Source: Oscillospiraceae bacterium (GTDB lineage: Bacteria > Bacillota > Clostridia > Oscillospirales > Ruminococcaceae). Taken from it: 31,974 nucleotides of DNA. Location of the stretch: NCBI GenBank assembly GCA_016295145.1, contig JAEDLR010000016.1, forward strand, positions 1 to 31,974, written 5' to 3'. Position numbers and translations under genes: made by a program. The notes beneath the pieces are model-generated. The model was not told the DNA's origin. It saw nothing but the letters and a program-made list of their open reading frames with translations, and did not search any database. Shown here in pieces: positions 14,477 to 22,542 of the stretch; the stretch's first letter is position 1, and every line of letters begins with the position of its first letter.

Positions 14477-15775
14477 TTATTGCTTTCCATAGGTCAGCAG
14501 ATTGCAGTTGTAATAATTCCAGTGATCTTCTTCGTTGTCCACTGAAAACAGTTCGCCGTCATATGCCATAAAATTATCCCAGACCGTTGCAGAGCAATCC
14601 CACGCATTCAAAAAGTACATCTTCTTCCCCCATGTATTTGTTGCGGTATCCATATAAACCTGATTGCCATAAACAGAGGCATTCTGCCCCCAGCCTTCCA
14701 CAACCTGATTCTGTTCAAAGGCACGCTGGATTGCGGTGCAACCGTTTCTGTATCCGATGTTGTTCCGGATGATACAATCGTTGCCTTTGGCATTGATAAA
14801 GCTTTTTGCGGAATTCTCACCACTCATGCCCGTTCCGTCAAATGTACAGCCTTCTACAATGGTTCCGATTGTGTATTCTTTGATGTCAACGTGTTCCGCA
14901 GCAACATTGGGGCCCAACTTGCAATTCCGAATGGTGTTATAATGGCATTCATATCCATAACCCGTTGTGCTTTTGGCACTGCCCACATAAAGTGCCTCAC
15001 CGTATCCGGGAGAAACAACACCGGTATCATGAACCAGACAAGCTTCTGCAAGGCAGTAGGAACTGTTATCCCGGAAATGAATGCCCTCTGAACCAATTTG
15101 ATAGACCTCACAGCCGATAATCTTTGTATGATTGGAGTTGTCCAGCACGATTCCCTTTTGGGCATTGGTCACTTTCAAATCCCGGATTTCCCACCAATCC
15201 CCTTGAATCGCTAAAGTGATATTGGATGCCGTAGAAGAACCGGAGAGAATCGCAGGATGATCCGGATTTTCAGAACGAATGATAATGGGATTTTCTGCTG
15301 TTCCGTCTGCTGCACTGGTGAACATATATCCCTTTGGTGTTGCGCCGCTGTAGACGTATTCCCCTGCTGCCAGCAGGATTTCATCGCCGGCTTTGGCTTG
15401 CGCAAGTGCTGTTTTGAATTCTTCTGTATTCGTTACACGGATCTGATTGGTCTGTGATTGCACTGCGCGCAATGCCTGTTTCATTCTGCAAAGATCCAAG
15501 CCGTCGAGGGTCTCATCTGCATGGAAATCCGCCGCTTTCCAATCAACCAGTTTTGCATCTGCAACCCCCGACAGCCATTGCTGAAGCGCAACCGCATCTG
15601 CAATGTCAAATTGGCCGTCTGCGTTGACATCCCCCTGCACAGACAGCTCTGCGGCAGAGGCAGCCACCGTCTTCCCCCAGCCGTCATCGGGATAGATTGC
15701 ATACTCCGGTGCGCCGGATGAAACAGATGCCACCAGAACTGCGGATGCAGCCAGAACCGATACCATTTTTTTCAT
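14477..15775 (-). CDS. Secreted dockerin protein with parallel beta-helix domain
   Basis: The 432-residue protein starts with a signal peptide (MKKMVSVLAASAVLVASVSSG). A type I dockerin follows at about 48-102, with calcium loops D49-x-N51-x-D53..D60 and D83-x-H85-x-D87..D94. From about 112 to the end is a right-handed parallel beta-helix with recurring IxI/VxN strands (ENPIIIRSENP, WWEIRDLKVTN, HTKIIGCEVYQIG, DCIIRNNIGYRNG). Such folds occur in polysaccharide lyases (PL6, PL9 and others), so a lyase on pectin-like or other acidic glycans is plausible, but I see no decisive catalytic motif. The start has AAAGGAAAGGGG upstream and its own promoter. Unusually, the dockerin is N-terminal. It should ride on the cellulosome scaffold. 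Confidence 0.85.
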   Translation of the reverse strand: MKKMVSVLAASAVLVASVSSGAPEYAIYPDDGWGKTVAASAAELSVQGDVNADGQFDIADAVALQQWLSGVADAKLVDWKAADFHADETLDGLDLCRMKQALRAVQSQTNQIRVTNTEEFKTALAQAKAGDEILLAAGEYVYSGATPKGYMFTSAADGTAENPIIIRSENPDHPAILSGSSTASNITLAIQGDWWEIRDLKVTNAQKGIVLDNSNHTKIIGCEVYQIGSEGIHFRDNSSYCLAEACLVHDTGVVSPGYGEALYVGSAKSTTGYGYECHYNTIRNCKLGPNVAAEHVDIKEYTIGTIVEGCTFDGTGMSGENSAKSFINAKGNDCIIRNNIGYRNGCTAIQRAFEQNQVVEGWGQNASVYGNQVYMDTATNTWGKKMYFLNAWDCSATVWDNFMAYDGELFSVDNEEDHWNYYNCNLLTYGKQ

Positions 15776-15836
15776 GGTGCCAAAACCCCTTTCCTTTTCA
15801 TCGCCGCTTTTTGTAAGCGCAATGGCTTCTATCCGC

Positions 15837-15865
15837 ATTGTAGCATGATTCGGTTCATCTGTCAA
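15837..15865 (-). promoter_or_regulatory. Promoter of the dockerin/beta-helix gene
   Basis: On the minus strand TTGACA (15865-15860) and TACAAT (15842-15837) are 17 bases apart, about 60 bases before the start codon. Confidence 0.85.
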
Positions 15866-15938
15866 GAGGCACTGACCTTGGTTTGTCCGAAACGGATCAA
15901 AAGGCTTTCATGTTGAATCCTCCGCGCTTTCCAATCCC

Positions 15939-15968
15939 TTGACTTGCCCCGTGCTTCTGTAGTAGAAT
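15939..15968 (+). promoter_or_regulatory. Candidate promoter of the small membrane protein gene
   Basis: TTGACT (15939-15944) and TAGAAT (15963-15968) are 18 bases apart. The leader would be about 160 bases. Confidence 0.55.
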
Positions 15969-16137
15969 GAATAAAGTGTCGCTTCGTGCGTCTCCTGTTC
16001 CGGACTGTGCGGTGACTCCCATTTACACACGGGATGCTTGATGTGTCATTGGGTTTGGCAGGTGTTGCGCGGATGTTGGGAATGCATCACCACAAATCGT
16101 ATATCACGGAGTAAATTCATCAGTGAGAGGTGAACCC

Positions 16138-16392
16138 ATGGCAAATATCATAACAAGCTTCGGGGCAATTGCAGTCATAAAAGTGATCAATATCATTGCC
16201 GGATGGATCATGCACAGACAATTCATAGCAGAACACACCGTGATCAATAAGATTACAGGCATGATACTGTTTATGCTCCCGTTGACGCTGCCTTTCATTG
16301 ACCTGAATGACAGCGGAATTGTTGTTTGCGTCATTGCAACCTTTGCCGCATTACAGGAAGGCTATCTGATAGGAACGAAAAGCATAAGATAA
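16138..16392 (+). CDS. Small two-helix membrane protein, unknown
   Basis: This encodes 84 residues with two or three hydrophobic stretches (SFGAIAVIKVINIIAGWI, ITGMILFMLPLTLPFI, GIVVCVIATFAALQEGYLIG). The start is ATG 16138 after GAGAGGTG; an upstream in-frame GTG at 16123 overlaps that site and is less likely. I do not recognise the family. It stands alone between convergent and divergent neighbours, with its own promoter-like site. Existence is likely because of the good ribosome site and the coherent membrane pattern; function is unknown. Confidence 0.6.
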   Translation: MANIITSFGAIAVIKVINIIAGWIMHRQFIAEHTVINKITGMILFMLPLTLPFIDLNDSGIVVCVIATFAALQEGYLIGTKSIR

Positions 16393-16510
16393 GGGCTTTG
16401 CAAAAGAGAATCGCTCGGTCCAATCACAACGGGCACCCGCTCATTGCTGCTGAGAATCACGTTGTTTTGTGCGCATCCTTTTGCTGTCCGCCTTACTGAT
16501 CATGACACGC

Positions 16511-16551
16511 AGCCTGTCCATCGCATCCTTTATGGATATGATGGGCAGGCT
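16511..16551. terminator. Long hairpin between convergent genes
   Basis: An almost perfect 18-pair stem (16511-16528 with 16534-16551) has a five-base loop. It starts AGCCTG and ends CAGGCT. The U-tract is weak on both strands, so it is a terminator by position and stem strength only. It probably ends the seven-gene minus-strand operon. Confidence 0.55.
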
Positions 16552-16578
16552 TTGTCAATGTGGTTTCAGCAGTCACTG

Positions 16579-17937
16579 TCAATCATCATCGGAAACGAGC
16601 ATCAGGTCATTGCCTGCATCGGCAAGGGCTGCTTGTTTGAGACAGAGGACTTCTGCGCCCGTCTCAGGCGCTGCCATGGGGACAGCAGTGGTGTCCTCGG
16701 TTGCAGTCAACAAAAGCAAACATACGATCATACTGTTCAAACCGTTGCTGAGGAACGGCAAGGTGATCCCCGAGAAGGGCAGCATACGAAGCGGGCCGAG
16801 AATGTGAATAGCTGCCTGAATCAGCAGCAAGGTCGCCGTTGCCAGTGCCATTGCATCCAGAAAACCGCCCTCAGCCGCCTTACGCCGACGCTTTACAGCA
16901 ATATGAATCATAACGGCAGCGAAAAGTGCCATCAGCAATGCGGGAATCAGCCAACCGAAGTTTTCTACCATCAATGTAAACACATAATCTGTCATGACAG
17001 AGGGTTTCATGCTGCGGAAGCTCTGAAAGCCGGTCAGATTGACAGTCATCAACGGGGAATTGCGCATACATTCCGCTGCTTTGCGCGTTTCCTCACCGGT
17101 AGAATTCAGGCGGATATTCCAGAAATGCACAGTATGCCCAAGAACATTTGTTTCAGATGCTGACACATCCGCCTGCATCAGCACTTGTTTGCCCAGCCGC
17201 AGCAGGATGCATAACACCGCCAGCGTGGTTGCCGGAAAGGTGCTGTGCGCGAGATGCTGACGGATTGGCTTCATGCGCTTGGGAAACGGCAGCACAAGCA
17301 TCGCACAGACGCAGGTTGCAAAGATGAATTCCATGGCGGTGCCGAATTCTTGCAAAAGCGCAAGCAGGAGCACATTGAACACCTGATACCCATAGTAAAA
17401 CAGAAACGCCATCGGATGCTTCCGGCGATTGCTGCAAGCACTGGCAAAGGCAATCACACTGGGTAATTTAAGCAATTCTGAATACTGCAATGTGATTGGT
17501 CCAAGATCAACCCAGTTGTAAGTCAGGATTGTTTCGTAGTCGGCGCAAAGCCGAAAGACGAAAAACCCGATCACAGAAACCGCAGTCAGAAGAACATAAA
17601 CCGCCGCAAACGGAAACTTGCTGTGCATCCGATTGAGCTGAGGAACCGCCATATATCCGACGATCATCGTCGCTGCCGCAATGAGCGCGTTTTTTAGTAT
17701 CGTCCCGGCATTTGCGTAACCGGCGTACAACGATGTTACCGCTGCAAATTCAATCATCAGGCACACAACAGGCAACTGCGGATTACGCCGAAAGGAATAT
17801 GGATGCTTCCGGCAGTAGAGGGCTTTCACGATGCTCAGGATAATCAGCATCGGGATGATGTCCTTTGCTGCGACTGTCCGAATCACGCAGCAGAGCAGTA
17901 TGATAAGCAGTTCCGGTAAAACAGCATACAGGATCAT
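16579..17937 (-). CDS. Divergent SEDS-family (FtsW/RodA/SpoVE-like) membrane glycosyltransferase
   Basis: This is a 452-residue protein with about ten membrane helices. SEDS landmarks are present in altered form: NWVDLGPITLQYSELLKLP (cf. W-LG-QPSE-KL), LLQEFGTAMEF, TDYVFTLMVENFG with the expected catalytic Asp317, and GPLRMLPFSGITLPFLSNGLNS near the end. SEDS enzymes polymerise lipid II together with a class B penicillin-binding protein. A PBP is encoded two genes upstream, which fits such a pair. The start is ATG 17937 after GGAGG, 11 bases past the LCP gene; the longer frame to 18006 overlaps that gene. The divergence suggests a specialised polymerase rather than the housekeeping RodA or FtsW. 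Confidence 0.85.
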   Translation of the reverse strand: MILYAVLPELLIILLCCVIRTVAAKDIIPMLIILSIVKALYCRKHPYSFRRNPQLPVVCLMIEFAAVTSLYAGYANAGTILKNALIAAATMIVGYMAVPQLNRMHSKFPFAAVYVLLTAVSVIGFFVFRLCADYETILTYNWVDLGPITLQYSELLKLPSVIAFASACSNRRKHPMAFLFYYGYQVFNVLLLALLQEFGTAMEFIFATCVCAMLVLPFPKRMKPIRQHLAHSTFPATTLAVLCILLRLGKQVLMQADVSASETNVLGHTVHFWNIRLNSTGEETRKAAECMRNSPLMTVNLTGFQSFRSMKPSVMTDYVFTLMVENFGWLIPALLMALFAAVMIHIAVKRRRKAAEGGFLDAMALATATLLLIQAAIHILGPLRMLPFSGITLPFLSNGLNSMIVCLLLLTATEDTTAVPMAAPETGAEVLCLKQAALADAGNDLMLVSDDD

Positions 17938-17948
17938 GGCGCATCCTC

Positions 17949-19388
17949 CTATTCTGTGTCCTGATAGATTTCCTCTTTGATCTGCTGCTCCAGGGGTGTC
18001 ATCCATGGGGGGATATATACATAACTGATTGTGCTTCCGTCCTGATAGGAAACCGTATAATCATCCCATTCACCTTTTCGGGGAATAGTCTGGTCAAATT
18101 GAAAGGTATAAAACTTGTTTGCAACAGTGTTGAGCAGCATATAAGCGTCGTCGTCAGTGAGATTTGTCATCATATGCGTGCTGGCTTGTTTCAGTTTTGT
18201 TTTGTCGATGTCCGCGCAGTGCAGCGCACATTGCTTCAGCAACAGTTTCAGGAATTGCCGCTGTCTGGCTGCCCGTTCCGCATCAGACCATTGCCCCACG
18301 TGCCGCACCCGTAAGTACGCCAGTGCCTGATTGCCGTTCAGCGTTTGCCTGCCCGGCTGCGTAAAGCTGTCCGATGCGCCAAATAACCCGTTTTGCCCAG
18401 AAAGTACTTCGTTGAGCGCGGTGACGTATTCTTCGGAGGGGATATCCACTTCTACACCGCCGATTGCATCGACCAGTTCTTTGACGGCTGTGAAATCCAC
18501 TGCGATATACCCATCTATCCGAATACCCAGCGCATACTCAATATTCATCAGCAGACTACGGCAGGATTCAGCATACACTGCTTCTTTTTCAGATAATTCC
18601 GAGGTTGCAGGCGAAGAATGTGCAAGGGTGAAGGTCTCGTTGAGCTTCATGAAACGGTAATGGCTGCTGTCTCCCATCATTTGCTGCAAATATGCAAAGT
18701 TCGGATCATCTGCCGACAGGCCGGACTGACTGACCACATCCATAAATGTCTGCGCCGAGGGATCGTAAGCGTATATGCCCAGGTCCCGTAATAACGAAAT
18801 GGCACTGATTTTTCGGGTTTCATGATTGATGGAAAGCAGAATCATCACATCCGAACGCGGTGACAGACTGCCTCGTCCATCGGTGCCGATGAGAAGCACA
18901 TTGTAAATATTCTCCTCTCTCTGGAGCGCTTCTGCGGTCATTTCCTCGTTGGGGATCCAATGATAATCCAGATTCTGAAATGTCATTGCACGGTAGGCAG
19001 GGGCTATGAGACCGCACCACGCCAGCGGAACAATCAACAGGCGTAGCATCAGGAACAGAGCAATCACACCTGTGGTCACCGGCAGGCAATGGGGGTACCT
19101 GCGCGCGGAAACTTTTTCGCCGGAATCAGACAGCGTCAGGGCTGTCCATTTGTGCAGAACCGTATCCTGTCCATTGTCCAGCACATGATACACGTTACCG
19201 GTGCGCTGCATGACGGCACCGGAGTTTCTGGAAAGCCGACATGAACCGTCTGTGTGCAGCGTGTAGACCCGCTTTTCCGGCTTTCTTCCCGCAGCGGATA
19301 TCCAGACTACCGGCTTTGTTACCCGTGCTCTGCAAATCAGAATGTCGATTGTCAGCGCACTGAGCAGAATCATCAGAATGATCAGCAT
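17949..19388 (-). CDS. LytR-CpsA-Psr (LCP) ligase with extra cytosolic N-terminal domain
   Basis: This 479-residue protein attaches undecaprenyl-linked glycopolymers to peptidoglycan in its family. The LCP domain (about 160-400) shows NVLLIGTDGRGSLSPRSDVM, ISLLRDLGI, VDFTAVKELVDAIGGVEVDIP and LAYLRVRHVGQWSDAERAARQ. In front are a first helix (1-19), a soluble segment (about 25-100) and a second helix (104-128). As LCP domains act outside, the segment should be in the cytosol. Within it, LSRNSGAVMQRTGNVYHVLD is reminiscent of a degenerate FHA domain. That likeness is my inference. The start has AAAGGAG upstream. A 71-base gap with a hairpin separates it from the PBP gene, and the SEDS gene follows after 11 bases. 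Confidence 0.88.
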   Translation of the reverse strand: MLIILMILLSALTIDILICRARVTKPVVWISAAGRKPEKRVYTLHTDGSCRLSRNSGAVMQRTGNVYHVLDNGQDTVLHKWTALTLSDSGEKVSARRYPHCLPVTTGVIALFLMLRLLIVPLAWCGLIAPAYRAMTFQNLDYHWIPNEEMTAEALQREENIYNVLLIGTDGRGSLSPRSDVMILLSINHETRKISAISLLRDLGIYAYDPSAQTFMDVVSQSGLSADDPNFAYLQQMMGDSSHYRFMKLNETFTLAHSSPATSELSEKEAVYAESCRSLLMNIEYALGIRIDGYIAVDFTAVKELVDAIGGVEVDIPSEEYVTALNEVLSGQNGLFGASDSFTQPGRQTLNGNQALAYLRVRHVGQWSDAERAARQRQFLKLLLKQCALHCADIDKTKLKQASTHMMTNLTDDDAYMLLNTVANKFYTFQFDQTIPRKGEWDDYTVSYQDGSTISYVYIPPWMTPLEQQIKEEIYQDTE

Positions 19389-19409
19389 AAGGCACTCCTT
19401 TCGGACGGT

Positions 19410-19452
19410 GCCGGACGCAGCGCGGGCAAACAGCCCTCTCCACTGCGCCGGC
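19410..19452 (-). other. Intercistronic hairpin between PBP and LCP genes
   Basis: GCCGGACGCAG (19410-19420) pairs with CTGCGCCGGC (19443-19452) with one bulge, and an inner GGGC/GCCC stem (19424-19427, 19433-19436) adds to it. No U-tract follows. It may set mRNA stability or partial termination within the operon. Confidence 0.45.
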
Positions 19453-19459
19453 CAGCGGT

Positions 19460-20980
19460 TTACATCAGAAGGTCGATCAAATCCTGCATATTGTTCTTGA
19501 AGTTTGAGGCGTACCGATATCCGAAGTCATCCGGATTCTGAACAACCAGCATCACAGCCTCCGATTCGCCTGTTGCATCATTGGTGATGACGGAGATGAT
19601 ACTCATAAAATCGGTATAGCCCGAATGGTTGACCGCAGCAGTACCAGTCTTTGAAAGCACAGAACAGCCATCCTTGTGCAAGCCTAAATTCTCGCTGACA
19701 GCAAGCATCCCTTGGCGGAGCTGCTGGGTATACGCTTCCGGAATCGTTGAGAGTACCTGCTTTTTCCCCAGTGACTGCAGCGGTGTGCAAAGCAAAGTAT
19801 CGTAGGTTTTGTCCACCAGATAAGGCTGCACCATTTCACCGGTGGATGCGGCACCCAGTGCTGCGGCTGTCATATAAACGGGTGACACACTGACTTTCTG
19901 ACCGTAGCCGCACCGTGCAAGATTGGCGTTGGTGCGCATATCCGCTGTTTGTGTAACGGTAACGCCGTCAATGGACATTGACGAGGAGAAACAAAACAGC
20001 GTATCCAGCTCGGTAAGAAAACGATTAGCACCCAGATCATAGGCGACTGTGGCAAACACACAGTTACTGGAATTGGAGATTGCCGAAGCAATATCTCTGC
20101 GCACCGGATACTGGCCGGAACCGGTCGCGTAATCCCAGTTTTCCACCTTCCAGTTACCAATGATACCCGGGTCATCAAAGGATGTCATATTGTTTTTCAC
20201 TGCAACTGTGGCAGAAAGAATCTTGAATACACTGCCGGGCTGCATGGCGGTAAAGCATTGATTGTTAAAAGCATCCCGGGGATTTGCCAAAGCGTTGCTC
20301 GTGCCGCTGACCTGTGCATTGTGGGAAAAAGACGGATACGATGCCGCAATCCGGATTGCCCCATCGCCCCGCATTTTGACAATACACCCCTTAATACCGC
20401 GCGATTCCAGATATTCATAGGCTGTCCGCTGTAATTGCTCATCCATAGTCAGCATCACACTCTGTCCAATCGGGTGATAACCGTCAGGATAAAACGCTGT
20501 AGGATTTGCCTGCCGCAGCAGTGCGGGCGTCTTGGATGTCCGGTAATCCGAAGGGCCCAATACAGTATCCAGTTTGACTGCGGATGCATCCGACAGCAGA
20601 TTGGCAAAGGCGACATCGTAATCCGTGTTGGCATGACGCTGCTGCCCTTCCGTAAAAAGAAGCAGGTTGCCGTTTGCTCCGAAAATGCTTCCTCTGAAAT
20701 AATAATCAGAAAGCGCGCCTTGCTGTACCGCTGCGGTCGTTTCGGTGTATGCAGTTGCATAGGTTGTGGACGAAGCAGAGGCGGTTTCTTCCGGTTCAAC
20801 TGCATCCGTCACCGTGGTTGTGCCGGTACCGGATGTGTTGGAATCCGAGGTATCATGCTCCGTCGCCGATGCATCTGCGGTCTCTTCCGGACAGGATTCA
20901 CTGCTTCTCAGCTGCGCAACAGGCTGCAAGCAAAGGGCAATGATCGCAAATATTGCTGTATAGAACAAAACCTTTTTCAT
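19460..20980 (-). CDS. Penicillin-binding protein, transpeptidase (class B)
   Basis: This 506-residue protein has an N-terminal membrane anchor (VLFYTAIFAIIALCLQPVA) and a long Ser/Thr/Glu-rich linker (about 25-90). FRGSIFGANGNLL (95-107) is the class B entry motif (usual RGxIxDRNG). The transpeptidase motifs are Ser250-x-x-Lys253 (GSVFK), Ser304-Ser-Asn306 and Lys444-Thr-Gly446. It should crosslink peptidoglycan and pair with the SEDS protein of this operon. The dimerisation part is short, as in PbpA-type enzymes. The start is ATG 20980 after GAGGG, 10 bases past the preceding gene; a longer frame to 21139 overlaps that gene. The low-complexity linker is unusually long and threonine-rich. 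Confidence 0.92.
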   Translation of the reverse strand: MKKVLFYTAIFAIIALCLQPVAQLRSSESCPEETADASATEHDTSDSNTSGTGTTTVTDAVEPEETASASSTTYATAYTETTAAVQQGALSDYYFRGSIFGANGNLLLFTEGQQRHANTDYDVAFANLLSDASAVKLDTVLGPSDYRTSKTPALLRQANPTAFYPDGYHPIGQSVMLTMDEQLQRTAYEYLESRGIKGCIVKMRGDGAIRIAASYPSFSHNAQVSGTSNALANPRDAFNNQCFTAMQPGSVFKILSATVAVKNNMTSFDDPGIIGNWKVENWDYATGSGQYPVRRDIASAISNSSNCVFATVAYDLGANRFLTELDTLFCFSSSMSIDGVTVTQTADMRTNANLARCGYGQKVSVSPVYMTAAALGAASTGEMVQPYLVDKTYDTLLCTPLQSLGKKQVLSTIPEAYTQQLRQGMLAVSENLGLHKDGCSVLSKTGTAAVNHSGYTDFMSIISVITNDATGESEAVMLVVQNPDDFGYRYASNFKNNMQDLIDLLM

Positions 20981-20990
20981 ATGCAATCCC

Positions 20991-22529
20991 TCATTCGTGA
21001 AAGTAGGAAGCAAGCAACGCCCTGAACAGGCGGCAACAGTTCTGAAGCGATGCACACAATTCCGTGCGCAGTTTTTTCTGCGTTGCCGCTGCCCTTTGGC
21101 GAACGGCTTTCCGATAGAGTTTGCTGTCATGCAGCCCACGAACAGGGTTCCACCCCAGCTCCATCAGTTCCGTGAGCCGGTAAACCGCACTGCCGGAGCC
21201 GCCGCAAAGCTGCATCAGTTCCTTGTCATTGAGCGGGCGCGGTCTCTTCTTAGCAGGTACGCAGGGAATGCGAAGATAGAAAAGACGCGCTGCGATGCCT
21301 TTGTCAAGGACGTGAGCTGAGGCGGATGCCCATGCTTCCCCCGTCAGATATGCCTGGGTTTTCTGCGCCAACCATTCCAGAGCCGGACGGGCACGGCTGT
21401 CGCTGTCAAAGATCATCTGGCTCAAAAGTGTCTTACACAGTCTCTGATGATCCAGCACAATCAGATCAAGGTCATACTGCAACCCCAGCAGCTTATCCAG
21501 AAGAATCGCGCGTATTGCCGGTTCGGCTTCCCGATGGGGCTGCTCGATAAATTGCCGGATTTTTGCCATTGTGGCTTCGGAAAGGGTGACGGACGAAGGC
21601 AGCAACAGCAGATGCTCAATGCAAATGGCGGAAAGCGCAGAGGTGCTCGCTTTGATGTATGTTTCAGCGAGATCATCCGCAAAAGCCTCTGGCAGGCACG
21701 CACCGGAAAGCGTTTCACACGGATAGCCCTTTGCAACGCATACCATCGCAATATACGGATATGCTGACGGAACCCGTTGATGAATCTGATCTGCCGTATC
21801 CGCCAGAATCTGCGGATTCCCATGGAAATCGAGCAAATCCTGATACCTGAATGTGGTTTTCCGGCTGATTTCGGCAGATAATGAAGCCGCCTGATTGATC
21901 TTTGCCTGTGAGAGCCCACTGCTCCTGCAAAGATCAGAAAGGAATATGGAGAACAGCTCCATGCCCGTGATGTCCCTGGGGATCGCATCCCCTACAGCTT
22001 CCTGCTCTTCTGCTGCATCAGCAGTTGCTTTCGTGTTGAAGATCATTCTTTGCTCAATGCACTGTGGCATGATCCGCGCCGTCAAAATGAATGCCGAAAT
22101 CAGCAGGGTCAGATCCGTGTAGCAGTAGCATTCCGATACCGCGGTTTTTTCCCGACAGATTCGCTGCATCATCCTGCCGCATTCGGCTGTGATGACAGGG
22201 GATGCTTCCCATTGGGGGCTGTTATTTGCAGAGAAGGCATACAGACGCAGTTTGGAGGTGCGCCGTGCCTCTGGTCTGTCCGGCGGCTCCTGAATGCACA
22301 TATACGCGACGCCGTCCAGCGCAGCAAGAATCAGCCGATTGCCTTTTTCCATGGGCGGAAACAATGCCACCATCCGGTTCAGCAGGGCGTGGTATTTGTG
22401 ACGATTTGCTGCATCCGTCTCCTGGGACTGCAGCTGATACCCCTGTTTGGTATGGGTTAATTCGGCACATAACTCATAATCAAATCTACTGGCGCAATCC
22501 GCATGGGTTACTTTGGAATACGCATTCAT
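20991..22529 (-). CDS. Uncharacterised protein, possibly GTPase-associated (GAP1-like)
   Basis: The 512-residue protein has no signal peptide or clear membrane helix and is mainly helical after residue 150. I do not firmly recognise it. The N-terminal 110 residues, with TKQGYQL, a run of small strands and then PPDRPEARRTSKLRLYAFS, are reminiscent of the N-terminal domain of GTPase-associated protein 1 (GAP1) families, where an R-x-[TN]-K-L-x-H-like motif follows. This is recalled pattern likeness, not a search result. Immediate position after a GTPase gene (13 bases) makes a GTPase partner role attractive. The start is ATG 22529 after AGGGGTGGG. It ends 10 bases before the PBP start. Confidence 0.55.
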   Translation of the reverse strand: MNAYSKVTHADCASRFDYELCAELTHTKQGYQLQSQETDAANRHKYHALLNRMVALFPPMEKGNRLILAALDGVAYMCIQEPPDRPEARRTSKLRLYAFSANNSPQWEASPVITAECGRMMQRICREKTAVSECYCYTDLTLLISAFILTARIMPQCIEQRMIFNTKATADAAEEQEAVGDAIPRDITGMELFSIFLSDLCRSSGLSQAKINQAASLSAEISRKTTFRYQDLLDFHGNPQILADTADQIHQRVPSAYPYIAMVCVAKGYPCETLSGACLPEAFADDLAETYIKASTSALSAICIEHLLLLPSSVTLSEATMAKIRQFIEQPHREAEPAIRAILLDKLLGLQYDLDLIVLDHQRLCKTLLSQMIFDSDSRARPALEWLAQKTQAYLTGEAWASASAHVLDKGIAARLFYLRIPCVPAKKRPRPLNDKELMQLCGGSGSAVYRLTELMELGWNPVRGLHDSKLYRKAVRQRAAATQKKLRTELCASLQNCCRLFRALLASYFHE

Positions 22530-22542
22530 GATCCCACCCCTT

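Larger units (their letters stand above)
15776..16137. other. Gap with divergent promoters and a possible structured leader
   Basis: No gene is supported. It holds the promoter of the minus-strand dockerin gene and, at 15939-15968, one for the plus-strand small membrane protein. The remaining 165-base leader of the latter has a modest dyad (CCCA 16018-16021 with TGGG 16050-16053, and ACACA 16025-16029 with TGTGT 16042-16046). I recognise no known riboswitch in it. Confidence 0.5.
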
